A stretch of DNA of 64,000 nucleotides from Streptomyces ferrugineus. Lineage in GTDB: Bacteria; Actinomycetota; Actinomycetes; Streptomycetales; Streptomycetaceae. Below, one piece after another: positions 43,588 through 51,363 of the stretch. The DNA lies in NCBI RefSeq assembly GCF_015160855.1, contig NZ_CP063373.1, positions 3,348,001 through 3,412,000 on the forward strand, given 5' to 3'. The notes beneath the pieces are model-generated. The model was not told the origin of the DNA. It saw only the letters and a list, made by a program, of their open reading frames with translations, and ran no database searches. Within the stretch, counting starts at the first letter, position 1; every line of letters starts with the position of its first letter. Both the position numbers and the translations under genes were made by a program.

Positions 43588-43714
43588 GCGCACTCCGGGG
43601 TCGGTGAAAGTCCGAACCGGCGGTTACAGTCCGCGACCCGGTCGCCTCCAGCGGCCGGTTGACCAGGTGAAATTCCTGGACCGACGGTTAAAGTCCGGAT
43701 GGGAGGCAGTGCGC
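43588..43714 (+). ncRNA. FMN riboswitch (RFN element)
   Basis: The aptamer is unmistakable: P1 GCGCAC (43588-43593) with GTGCGC (43709-43714), and in between the conserved GTCGGTGAAAGTCCGAACC, GGTTACAGTCC, GGTTGACCAGGTGAAATTCC, GACCGACGGTTAAAGTCCGG and ATGGGAGGCAGTGCGC blocks. FMN binding turns down expression of riboflavin biosynthesis or transport. It sits 149 bp before ribE and should control the whole ribE-ribM-ribBA-ribH operon. Confidence 0.97.
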
Positions 43715-43742
43715 GGCGGGCGGGCATTCATGCGCGCCGCCG
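43714..43742 (+). promoter_or_regulatory. Expression-platform hairpin of the FMN riboswitch
   Basis: CGGCGG (43714-43719) pairs with CCGCCG (43737-43742) and GCA/TGC closes an inner TTCA loop. It begins on the last base of P1, so the two helices compete or stack. It has no U-run, so it may be a GC-type terminator or part of a longer switch that reaches the ribE ribosome-binding site. Confidence 0.5.
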
Positions 43743-43862
43743 TACCGGTTCGTCCATGAGGCGAGCCCTGTCCGGCGTCGCCCCGGTGCTCTCGCTCGTA
43801 CATTCTGTCGTCATCGACAGGCCCCGGAGTCCGTGCCCGAATGAGGCAGGAGGACCCGGGAA

Positions 43863-44480
43863 GTGTTCACCGGAATCGTCGAAGAGCTGGGCGAGGTCAC
43901 CGCCGTCGAGATCCTCGACGACGCCTGTCGCTTCCGAGTGCGCGGCCCCGTCGTCACCGACGGCGCGAAGCACGGCGACTCCATCGCGGTGAACGGCGTC
44001 TGCCTCACGGTCGTCGACCACGAGGGCGACGAGTTCACCGCCGATGTCATGGCCGAGACCCTCAACCGCTCCAGCCTGGGCGTCCTCACCGTCGGCTCCC
44101 GCGTCAACCTGGAGCGCCCCACCGCCGTGGGCGCGCGCCTCGGCGGGCACATCGTGCAGGGCCACGTCGACGGCACCGGCGAGGTGCTGGAGCGCAAGCC
44201 CTCCGACAACTGGGAGATCGTGAAGGTCTCGCTCCCCGCGGACCTGTCCCGGTACGTCGTCGAGAAGGGCTCCATCACCGTCGACGGCATCAGCCTGACC
44301 GTGGTCGACGCCGGCCCCGACTACTTCACCGTCAGCCTCATCCCCACCACCCTCGATCTGACCACCCTGGGCCACAAGCAGCCCGGCGACCCGGTCAACC
44401 TGGAGGTCGACGTCATCGCCAAGTACGTCGAGCGGATGCTGGGCGACCGGATCTCCTCCGAAGGGGCGGCGGGCCGGTGA
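43863..44480 (+). CDS. ribE: Riboflavin synthase (alpha subunit type)
   Basis: Catalyses dismutation of two 6,7-dimethyl-8-ribityllumazines to riboflavin, the last step of the pathway. The 205-residue protein has the invariant N-terminus MFTGIVEE and two homologous beta-barrel halves, each with a [16 protein letters not shown] motif (about residues 43-50 and 141-148) and a [13 protein letters not shown] segment. All lumazine-binding features are intact. GTG at 43863 has AGGAGG about 13 nt upstream. First gene of the FMN-riboswitch operon. The stop overlaps the ribM start (GTGA). Confidence 0.96.
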   Translation: MFTGIVEELGEVTAVEILDDACRFRVRGPVVTDGAKHGDSIAVNGVCLTVVDHEGDEFTADVMAETLNRSSLGVLTVGSRVNLERPTAVGARLGGHIVQGHVDGTGEVLERKPSDNWEIVKVSLPADLSRYVVEKGSITVDGISLTVVDAGPDYFTVSLIPTTLDLTTLGHKQPGDPVNLEVDVIAKYVERMLGDRISSEGAAGR

Positions 44481-45118
44481 ACTCGCTGAACTCCGAGGCC
44501 TTCGCCCTGTTCGGCCAGCACATCCTCTGGTCGGACATGGTCGGCAACCTCTTCGGTCTCGCCGCCCTCGCCCTCGGCTGGCGGCGCTCCATATGGACCT
44601 GGCCCGTGCAGTTCCTCGCCGGCCTGATCCTCTTCGGCGCCTTCTTCGGCCATCTGACCGGCAGCGCCGGCAAGCAGGCGATCGTCATGCTCGTCGCCCT
44701 GTACGGCTGGTGGCAGTGGCAGCGCGGCAAGGACCAGGGGGCGGACGGCCACATCAGCGTCCGGTTCGCCACCTGGCGCGAGCGCGGGGCGATGGCCGCC
44801 GCGGCCGCCGTGGGCACCGTCTCGGTGGCGCTGCTCTTCGAGGCGTACCCGACCCTGTCCTGGGACCCCTGGCCGGACGCCTACATCTTCGTCGGCACCG
44901 TCGTCGCCATGTACGCCCAGGCGCGCGGCATGGTCGAGTTCTGGTTCGCCTGGCTGCTCGTCGACCTGGTCGGCGTGCCCCTCAACTTCGCCAACGGCTA
45001 CGCCTTCTCCGGCTTCGTCTACGTCATCTACGGCGCACTCGTCCTGTGGGGCATGCGCGACTGGTGGCTGCGCTCCCGCAACGACGCGCGGCCCGTCCTG
45101 GAAGGAGCGCCGGCATGA
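44477..45118 (+). CDS. ribM: Riboflavin transporter RibM (PnuC family)
   Basis: A 213-residue membrane protein with about seven TM segments and the PnuC fold: [29 protein letters not shown] near the start, [11 protein letters not shown] in the middle and [17 protein letters not shown] later on. PnuC members take up nicotinamide riboside, but the copies inside actinobacterial riboflavin operons (RibM/PnuX, studied in Corynebacterium and Streptomyces davaonensis) import riboflavin. The place between ribE and ribBA and the FMN riboswitch support that function. GTG start in the GTGA overlap with ribE. It overlaps the ribBA start by 4 bp. Confidence 0.9.
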   Translation: MNSLNSEAFALFGQHILWSDMVGNLFGLAALALGWRRSIWTWPVQFLAGLILFGAFFGHLTGSAGKQAIVMLVALYGWWQWQRGKDQGADGHISVRFATWRERGAMAAAAAVGTVSVALLFEAYPTLSWDPWPDAYIFVGTVVAMYAQARGMVEFWFAWLLVDLVGVPLNFANGYAFSGFVYVIYGALVLWGMRDWWLRSRNDARPVLEGAPA

Positions 45119-46470
45119 CCGCGGCACCGATTCTGTACAGCACCGAGGGCGTCGAGGACCTCACGCTCGACCCGATCGAGCGGGCCATCGCCGACATCGC
45201 GGCCGGCCGCCCGGTCGTGGTCGTCGACGACGAGGACCGGGAGAACGAGGGCGACCTCGTCATCGCCGCCGAGCACGCGACCCCCGAGATCGTCGCCTTC
45301 ATGATGAGCGAGTGCCGCGGCCTGATCTGCGCGCCCATGGAGCCCGAGGAGCTGGACCGGCTCGAACTGCCGCAGATGGTCGCGGACAACACCGAGTCGA
45401 TGAAGACCGCCTTCACGGTCTCCGTGGACGCCTCCGCCGCCCACGGTGTGACCACGGGCATCTCGGCCTCCGACCGGGCCACCACGCTGCAGCTCCTCGC
45501 GAGCGGCAAGGCGGAGCCGTCGGACCTCGTCCGCCCCGGCCACATCTTCCCGCTGCGCGCCCGGCCCGGTGGCGTGCTGGTCCGCGACGGCCACACCGAG
45601 GCCGCCGTCGACCTCGCCCGGCTCGCCGGCCTGCGCCCGGCCGGCGCCATCGTCGAGATCGCCGGCGAGGACGGCGAGATGCTGCGGCTGCCCGAGCTGA
45701 TCCCGTTCGCCCGCAAGCACGGCCTGACCATCGTCTCCATCGAGGACCTGATCGCCTACCGCCGCGACGCCGAGCGCCCGCAGCCGGTCGAGCGGCAGCC
45801 GGTCCAGCAGGAGCCGGCCCCGGCCGCGCCGCCCACCGTGCGCCGCGAGGCCGAGGTCCACCTGCCCACCGCCCACGGCGCCTTCACGGCGTACGGCTAC
45901 CGATCCACCGCCGACGGCGTCGAGCATGTCGCGCTCGTGCACGGCGAGATCGGCGACGGCGAGGACGTCGTCGTCCGCGTGCACTCCGAATGCCTCACCG
46001 GGGACGTCTTCCACTCCCTGCGCTGCGACTGCGGCCCCCAGCTCCGGGCGGCCCTGGAGCGCATCCAGGACGAGGGCCGCGGCGTCGTCGTCTATCTGCG
46101 TGGACACGAGGGCCGCGGCATCGGCCTGATGTCCAAGCTGCGCGCCTACGAACTCCAGGAGCGCGGCCGCGACACCCTGGACGCCAACCTCGAACTGGGC
46201 CTGCCCGCCGACGCCCGCGACTACGGCGCCGGCGCACGGATCCTGGCCGACCTCGGCGTGCGCAGCGTGCGCCTGCTGACCAACAACCCCGACAAGACCG
46301 CCGCCCTGCTCGGCCACGGCATCGAGGTCACCGAGCGGGAGCCGATGCCCGTGACCGCGGGCGAGCACAACCTGACCTACCTGCGCACCAAGCGCGACCG
46401 GATGGGGCACGACCTGCCCTGGCTGGACGCCGCCCCCGAGGCCGCGCTGTCCCCCTGCACCAACCAGTAA
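45115..46470 (+). CDS. ribBA: Bifunctional DHBP synthase/GTP cyclohydrolase II
   Basis: A 451-residue bifunctional enzyme. Residues 1-205 make 3,4-dihydroxy-2-butanone 4-phosphate from ribulose 5-phosphate ([10 protein letters not shown] for metal and substrate, AHGVTTGIS and RDGHTEA). A Pro/Gln-rich linker (about 218-240) leads to GTP cyclohydrolase II, which opens the pathway from GTP. This half has [20 protein letters not shown] with the three zinc Cys, [10 protein letters not shown] and LLTNNPDK. Both halves look complete. ATG at 45115 overlaps the ribM stop and has GAAGGAG upstream. Fourth-position gene ribH begins 25 bp after the stop. Confidence 0.96.
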   Translation: MTAAPILYSTEGVEDLTLDPIERAIADIAAGRPVVVVDDEDRENEGDLVIAAEHATPEIVAFMMSECRGLICAPMEPEELDRLELPQMVADNTESMKTAFTVSVDASAAHGVTTGISASDRATTLQLLASGKAEPSDLVRPGHIFPLRARPGGVLVRDGHTEAAVDLARLAGLRPAGAIVEIAGEDGEMLRLPELIPFARKHGLTIVSIEDLIAYRRDAERPQPVERQPVQQEPAPAAPPTVRREAEVHLPTAHGAFTAYGYRSTADGVEHVALVHGEIGDGEDVVVRVHSECLTGDVFHSLRCDCGPQLRAALERIQDEGRGVVVYLRGHEGRGIGLMSKLRAYELQERGRDTLDANLELGLPADARDYGAGARILADLGVRSVRLLTNNPDKTAALLGHGIEVTEREPMPVTAGEHNLTYLRTKRDRMGHDLPWLDAAPEAALSPCTNQ

Positions 46471-46495
46471 GAGCACACCGAGGAGACTCAAGAAC

Positions 46496-46981
46496 GTGAG
46501 CGGCAAGGGCGCACCGGAGCTGTCCGTACGCAATGTGGGCGACCTGCGGGTCGCGGTCATCGCGGCACAGTGGCACGAGAAGGTGATGGACGGACTGGTG
46601 GACGGCGCCCTGCGCGCCCTGCACGACCTGGGGATCGACGAGCCGACCCTGCTGCGGGTCCCCGGCAGTTGGGAGCTGCCGGTGGTCGCCAAGGTCCTCG
46701 CGGGCCGCGGCTACGACGCGATCGTGGCCCTCGGCGTCGTCATCCGCGGCGGCACCCCCCACTTCGAGTACGTCTGCCAGGGCGTGACCCAGGGCCTGAC
46801 CCAGGTCTCGGTCGAGACCGGCGTCCCGGTCGGCTTCGGCGTGCTGACCTGCGACACCGAGGAGCAGGCCCTGGACCGGGCCGGTATCGAGGGGTCCACC
46901 GAGGACAAGGGGCACGAGGCGGTGACCGCGGCGGTGGCCACCGCCGCGACTCTCCGCTCAGTATCTGAACCGTGGCGCTAG
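46496..46981 (+). CDS. ribH: 6,7-dimethyl-8-ribityllumazine synthase
   Basis: Condenses 5-amino-6-ribitylamino-uracil with dihydroxybutanone phosphate to give lumazine, the substrate of RibE. The 161-residue protein has the family motifs [12 protein letters not shown] (about residues 23-34), [22 protein letters not shown] with the catalytic His and [11 protein letters not shown]. It normally assembles as a pentamer or 60-mer. GTG at 46496 with GAGGAGACTCAAGAAC upstream. It closes the riboflavin part of the operon; hisE begins only 34 bp later. Confidence 0.95.
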   Translation: MSGKGAPELSVRNVGDLRVAVIAAQWHEKVMDGLVDGALRALHDLGIDEPTLLRVPGSWELPVVAKVLAGRGYDAIVALGVVIRGGTPHFEYVCQGVTQGLTQVSVETGVPVGFGVLTCDTEEQALDRAGIEGSTEDKGHEAVTAAVATAATLRSVSEPWR

Positions 46982-47015
46982 GTGGACCGGCACTACGCGT
47001 AAAGTGGGCGCCACC

Positions 47016-47288
47016 ATGTCCAAGAAGACGTTCGAGGAGCTCTTCACCGAGCTCCAGCACAAGGCCGCAAACGGCGACCCCGCCACCTCCCGCACCGCCG
47101 AACTCGTCGGCAAGGGCGTCCACGCCATCGGCAAGAAGGTCGTCGAGGAGGCCGCCGAGGTCTGGATGGCCGCCGAGTACGAGGGCAAGGAAGCGGCAGC
47201 CGAGGAGATCTCCCAGCTGCTGTACCACGTCCAGGTGATGATGGTCGCCCGCGGGATCTCCCTGGACGACGTCTACGCCCACCTCTGA
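47016..47288 (+). CDS. hisE: Phosphoribosyl-ATP pyrophosphohydrolase
   Basis: Second step of histidine biosynthesis: hydrolyses phosphoribosyl-ATP to phosphoribosyl-AMP. The 90-residue all-alpha MazG-like protein has [20 protein letters not shown] (about residues 40-59), with the Glu residues that bind Mg2+, and [14 protein letters not shown]. The ATG at 47016 gives [10 protein letters not shown] as usual for Streptomyces; a GTG four codons earlier is less likely. It is 34 bp behind ribH and 48 bp before hisG on the same strand. The separation of hisE-hisG from the main his operon is usual in Streptomyces. Confidence 0.95.
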   Translation: MSKKTFEELFTELQHKAANGDPATSRTAELVGKGVHAIGKKVVEEAAEVWMAAEYEGKEAAAEEISQLLYHVQVMMVARGISLDDVYAHL

Positions 47289-47336
47289 GCACCACCGCCC
47301 CGCACACCGTAAGAGCGAACGAAGGAAGCCGACCTC

Positions 47337-48188
47337 ATGCTGCGCATCGCCGTCCCCAACAAGGGTTCACTGTCCGGCCCTGCGGCGGAGATGCTGCATG
47401 AGGCCGGCTACCAGCAGCGGCGCGAGTCCAAGGAACTGCGGATCGTCGACCCCGAGAACGACGTCGAGTTCTTCTACCTGCGCCCCCGCGACATCGCCAT
47501 CTACGTCGCCTCCGGCCAGCTCGACATCGGCATCACCGGGCGTGACCTGCTGATCGACTCCGGCGCCAACGCCGAGGAGATCCTGCCGCTCGGCTTCGCC
47601 CGCTCCACCTTCCGCTTCGCCACCAGGCCCGGCACCGTCGGCGACGACCTGGCGGACCTCAACGGCAAGACCGTCGCCACCTCCTACGAGGGCATCGTCG
47701 CCAAGCACCTCGCCGACAACGGCATCGACGCCTCCGTCGTCCACCTCGACGGCGCCGTCGAGACCGCCATCCAGCTCGGTGTCGCCCAGGTCATCGCGGA
47801 CGTCGTCGAGACCGGCACCTCGCTGCGCAACGCCGGACTGGAGGTCGTCGGCGAGCCGATCATGAAGTCCGAGGCCGTCGTCATCCGCCGCACCGGCGCG
47901 GACGGCGAGGAGCCCAAGGTGCAGCAGTTCCTGCGCCGCCTCCAGGGCGTCCTGGTCGCCCGGACGTACGTGATGATGGACTACGACTGCCGCGTCGAGC
48001 AGCTCGAGAACGCCGTCGCCCTCACCCCGGGCCTGGAGTCCCCGACCGTCTCGCCGCTGCACAACGAGGGCTGGGTCGCCGTCCGTGCGATGGTCCCCGC
48101 CAAGGAAGCCCAGCGCATCATGGACGACCTGTACGACATCGGCGCCCGGGCCATCCTGACCACGGCCATCCACGCCTGCCGTCTGTAG
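47337..48188 (+). CDS. hisG: ATP phosphoribosyltransferase (long form)
   Basis: First and feedback-controlled step of histidine biosynthesis, joining ATP and PRPP. At 283 residues it is the long HisG form: two periplasmic-binding-protein-like catalytic domains (start MLRIAVPNKGSLSG; DIGITGRDLL; VVHLDGAVETAIQLGVAQVIADVVETG) followed by the regulatory ACT-like domain (about 210-283) that binds histidine and contains LESPTVSPLHNEGWVAVRAM. The short-form partner HisZ is therefore not needed. It lies directly behind hisE and ahead of the PH-domain gene (11-bp gap). Confidence 0.96.
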   Translation: MLRIAVPNKGSLSGPAAEMLHEAGYQQRRESKELRIVDPENDVEFFYLRPRDIAIYVASGQLDIGITGRDLLIDSGANAEEILPLGFARSTFRFATRPGTVGDDLADLNGKTVATSYEGIVAKHLADNGIDASVVHLDGAVETAIQLGVAQVIADVVETGTSLRNAGLEVVGEPIMKSEAVVIRRTGADGEEPKVQQFLRRLQGVLVARTYVMMDYDCRVEQLENAVALTPGLESPTVSPLHNEGWVAVRAMVPAKEAQRIMDDLYDIGARAILTTAIHACRL

Positions 48189-48199
48189 AGAGCACTGCG

Positions 48200-48655
48200 A
48201 TGTCCGAACTGCCTGCCCTTCCCGTCACGTTCCGGCCGGGCCGCACCCGGGCCGTCCTGCTCACCGCGGGCGCCGCGATCTTCGTCGTCATCACGGCGGT
48301 CGCGCTGCTCCTGGAGAAGCTCGGCCCGGGGGAGCGCCTCAGCTTCATCCTCACCGGCGCGCTGATGTTCGGCGCGCTGGCCATGCTGGCGCGCGTGAGG
48401 GTCGTCGCCGACGAGTCCGGCGTCACCGTGGTGAACATCGCCACCAAACGCCGTCTGGACTGGGCCGAGATCCTCCAGGTGAACCTCCGCCCGGGTGACC
48501 CCTGGGTGTTCCTCGATCTCAGCGACGGCACCAGCCTGCCCGCGCTCGGCATCCAGCCGGGCATCGCCAAGCAGCGCGCCATCGCCGACGCGCGCACCCT
48601 GCGGGCGCTCGCCGAGGCCCGTGCCATCAGGGAGCCCGAGGACCATGAGGGCTGA
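48200..48655 (+). CDS. Membrane protein with bacterial PH domain
   Basis: A 151-residue protein with two TM helices (about residues 18-38 and 47-66) and a C-terminal bacterial PH-like domain of the PF10756 kind (VRVVADESGVTVVNIATKRRLDWAEI... DPWVFLDLSDG). Similar proteins follow hisG in other Streptomyces; the function is unknown. It begins 11 bp after the hisG stop and probably rides on the rib-his transcript. A strong hairpin 70 bp downstream ends the unit. Confidence 0.85.
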   Translation: MSELPALPVTFRPGRTRAVLLTAGAAIFVVITAVALLLEKLGPGERLSFILTGALMFGALAMLARVRVVADESGVTVVNIATKRRLDWAEILQVNLRPGDPWVFLDLSDGTSLPALGIQPGIAKQRAIADARTLRALAEARAIREPEDHEG

Positions 48656-48725
48656 CTCGGACGGCCATCGGGCGCACAGGGAGACGTTCACCCTGACGTA
48701 AATCGCGATGTCTTGATTAATCTGT

Positions 48726-48756
48726 TGGCGGAGGCGTTTTCGTGGCGCCTCCGCCA
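48726..48756 (+). terminator. Terminator of the rib-his transcription unit
   Basis: TGGCGGAGGCG (48726-48736) pairs perfectly over 11 bp with CGCCTCCGCCA (48746-48756) around a 9-nt loop. It lies about 70 bp after the PH-domain gene and has no U-run. Confidence 0.75.
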
Positions 48757-48856
48757 CTGATGTTCCGACCTGAAGTTCCAACCGGTCTTCAGAGGCCCCC
48801 TGCTACCCGAGGAGTGATTCCCTCCAGCGATGGACGGATCGTCCTGTAGTACCTGC

Positions 48857-48885
48857 GCCGCCCCCTCCCGACATACCGGGGCGGC
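48857..48885 (+). promoter_or_regulatory. Hairpin over the ribosome-binding region of the first CNNM gene
   Basis: GCCGCCCC (48857-48864) pairs perfectly with GGGGCGGC (48878-48885); the stem ends 6 bases before the ATG at 48892 and hides the only purine-rich stretch there. An upstream CTGAAG/CTTCAG dyad (48770-48775/48787-48792) lies in the same 136-bp leader. It could set low or regulated translation. Confidence 0.4.
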
Positions 48886-48891
48886 GGCATC

Positions 48892-50217
48892 ATGAGCATC
48901 CCCCTGCTGCTCCTGGCAGCCGCGTTCCTCCTGATTCTCGCCAACGGCTTCTTCGTGGCCGCCGAGTTCGGCCTGGTCACGGTCGAGGCGACGGACGCCG
49001 AGAAGGCCGCCGCGGAAGGCGACCGACGGGCCCGCCGGGTCGTCGAGTCGCTCAAGGAACTGTCCTTCCAGCTCTCCGGCACCCAGCTCGGCATCACCAT
49101 CACCTCCCTCGTGGTCGGCATGCTCGCCGAACCGGCGCTGGCCGACCTGCTGGGCGGCCCGTTCACGGCGATCGGCGTCCCCGAGGGCGCGGTGTCCGGT
49201 GTCGCCGTGGTCGTCGGCATGCTGCTGGCCTCGGCCGTGCAGATGGTGATCGGCGAACTCGTGCCCAAGAACTGGGCGGTGTCCCGGCCGATGCAGGTCG
49301 CGCGCTTCGTCGCCGGCCCGCAGCACGTCTTCGCACGGCTGTTCCGCCCGGTGATCGCCGCGCTGAACTCCGTCGCCAACCGCCTCGTCCGCGCGCTGGG
49401 CATCGAGCCCGCCGAGGAGCTGGCCTCCGCTCGCACCCCCGGCGAACTCGTCTCCCTGGCCCGGCACTCCGCCCAGGCCGGCGCCCTCGAACAGGACACG
49501 GCGGATCTCTTCGTACGGACCCTGTCGCTCGGCGAGCTCACCGCGCAGCACGTCATGACCCCGCGCGTGAAGGTCAGCGCGCTGCAGTCGTCGGCCACCG
49601 CCGAGGACGTGGTGAACCTGACCCGCGCGACCGGTCTGTCCCGCTTCCCGGTCTACCGGGAGAAGATCGACGAGATCGTCGGCATGGTCCATCTGAAGGA
49701 CGCCCTGGCGATCCGTTCGGGTGAACGTCTGCGCACCCCGGTCGGCCGTATCGCCCGCCCCGCGCTGCTGGTCCCCGAGACCCTGCCGGTCCAGCCGCTC
49801 CTCGCCCAGCTGCGCAGTGAGCAGCCCATCGCCGTCGTCGTCGACGAGTACGGCGGCACGGCCGGCGTGGTCACGCTGGAGGACATCGTCGAGGAGATCG
49901 TCGGCGAGGTCCGCGACGAGCACGACGGCCAGGACCTGCCGGAACTCGCCGCCGCCCCGCCGGAGGACGGCCGCCCGGCGTGGGACGCCGACGGCAGCTG
50001 CCGAGTCGACATCCTCCAGCGCATAGGACTCGACGTGCCCGAGGGGCCGTACGAGACCGTCGCCGGACTGGTCGCCGACCTGCTCGGGCGCATCCCGGCC
50101 GTCGGCGACAAGGCGGAGCTGCCGGGCTGGCGGCTGTCGGTGCGCCGGGTCGGCCACTACCGCGCCGAGCGCGTCCGCCTGGTGCGGACCGGGGCCGTGG
50201 TGGAGGTCGCCCGATGA
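48892..50217 (+). CDS. CNNM/CorC-type membrane protein (hemolysin family)
   Basis: A 441-residue member of the CNNM/CorC family of magnesium (or cobalt) transport-related proteins. A DUF21 transmembrane domain (about residues 1-190, opening PLLLLAAAFLLILANGFFVAAEFGLVTVEA) is followed by two CBS domains (about 205-325, with VMTPRVKVSAL and VVDEYGGTAGVVTLEDI) and a C-terminal CorC_HlyC domain (about 345-435, DGSCRVDILQRIGLDVPEG). It overlaps the second CNNM gene by 4 bp (ATGA), so the two are expressed together. The leader holds a hairpin over the ribosome-binding region. Confidence 0.9.
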   Translation: MSIPLLLLAAAFLLILANGFFVAAEFGLVTVEATDAEKAAAEGDRRARRVVESLKELSFQLSGTQLGITITSLVVGMLAEPALADLLGGPFTAIGVPEGAVSGVAVVVGMLLASAVQMVIGELVPKNWAVSRPMQVARFVAGPQHVFARLFRPVIAALNSVANRLVRALGIEPAEELASARTPGELVSLARHSAQAGALEQDTADLFVRTLSLGELTAQHVMTPRVKVSALQSSATAEDVVNLTRATGLSRFPVYREKIDEIVGMVHLKDALAIRSGERLRTPVGRIARPALLVPETLPVQPLLAQLRSEQPIAVVVDEYGGTAGVVTLEDIVEEIVGEVRDEHDGQDLPELAAAPPEDGRPAWDADGSCRVDILQRIGLDVPEGPYETVAGLVADLLGRIPAVGDKAELPGWRLSVRRVGHYRAERVRLVRTGAVVEVAR

Positions 50218-51302
50218 GCGTGCTCCAACTCGTCTTCGCCGCACTGCTCGTGCTCGCCAACGGCTTCTTCGTCGGCGCCGAGTTCGCCCTCGTCTCGGTC
50301 CGCCGCAGCCAGATCGAACCGCTCGGCACCGCACGGGCCCGCAAGGTTCTGTACGGCCTGGAGCGGCTGCCGGAGATGATGGCGGCGGCCCAGTTCGGCA
50401 TCACCGTCTGCTCGCTGACGCTCGGCGCGGTCGCGGAGCCCACGGTGGCGCACCTGCTGGAGCCGCTGTTCGAGTGGATCCACCTTCCGGACGGCATGAT
50501 CCACCCGCTCACCTATGTCATCGCGCTCGCCGCGGTGGTCTTCTTCCACCTGGTCATCGGCGAGATGCTGCCGAAGAACCTGGCGATGGCGGCGCCGGAG
50601 AAGGTCGCGCTGTGGCTCAGCCCCGGCCTGGTCTACTTCGCCCGCTTCTGCCGGCCGATCACCGTGGCCCTCGGCGCCGTCGCCCAGGCCATCCTGCGGC
50701 TGTTCCGTGTCGAGCCGAAGGACGAGGTCGAGGCGGTGTTCACCAGCGAGCAGCTCAACCGGCTCGTCGAGGACTCCGGCCAGGCCGGTCTGCTCGACCC
50801 GGAGGAGCAGGAGCGCCTGGAGGACGCCCTGGAGCTGGGCTCCCGCCCGGTGACGGATGTGCTGCTCAAGCGCGAGTCCCTGGTCACCGTCAGCCCCTCG
50901 GTCACCCCCGGCCAGATCGTCGCGCTCACCGCCCGCACCGGGTACTCCCGCTTCCCGGTGGCGGCGGAGACCGGCGCCTTCATGGGCTATCTGCATGTGA
51001 AGGACGTACTGGACCTGGAGGAGTCGGAGCGCGCGGTGCCCCAGCAGGTCTGGCACCCGATGACGACCCTGCGCTCCGAACTCCCCCTGGACGACGCCCT
51101 GACGGTGATGCGCCGCGCCGCGACCCATCTGGCCCAGGTGGCCGACGCGTCCGGCAAGGTCCTGGGTCTCGTCGCCCTGGAGGACGTACTGGAACTCCTG
51201 GTGGGCGAGGTACGGGATCCGGCGCACCGGGAGTTGCCGGAGGTGCGGGTCACGGCGCCGCGACTGAGCAGCGGGGAGCCGGAGGGGGCGTTGGCGGGGT
51301 AG
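50214..51302 (+). CDS. CNNM/CorC-type membrane protein, short paralogue
   Basis: A 362-residue paralogue of the previous gene: DUF21 domain (LVLANGFFVGAEFALVSVRR near residues 12-31, GEMLPKNLAMAAPEK around 121-135) and a CBS pair (about 210-330, YSRFPVAAETGAFMGYLHVKDVL, ALEDVLELLVGEVRDP). It lacks the C-terminal CorC_HlyC domain of its partner and ends soon after the second CBS domain. This long/short pairing suggests a heteromeric transporter. ATG at 50214 overlaps the stop of the first gene. Confidence 0.9.
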   Translation: MSVLQLVFAALLVLANGFFVGAEFALVSVRRSQIEPLGTARARKVLYGLERLPEMMAAAQFGITVCSLTLGAVAEPTVAHLLEPLFEWIHLPDGMIHPLTYVIALAAVVFFHLVIGEMLPKNLAMAAPEKVALWLSPGLVYFARFCRPITVALGAVAQAILRLFRVEPKDEVEAVFTSEQLNRLVEDSGQAGLLDPEEQERLEDALELGSRPVTDVLLKRESLVTVSPSVTPGQIVALTARTGYSRFPVAAETGAFMGYLHVKDVLDLEESERAVPQQVWHPMTTLRSELPLDDALTVMRRAATHLAQVADASGKVLGLVALEDVLELLVGEVRDPAHRELPEVRVTAPRLSSGEPEGALAG

Positions 51303-51363
51303 CAAGTGCCCGGCGCTGGTGCGGGCAGGTGGCTGGATCGCCCGCCCGCGCCGGCTCCGCCTT

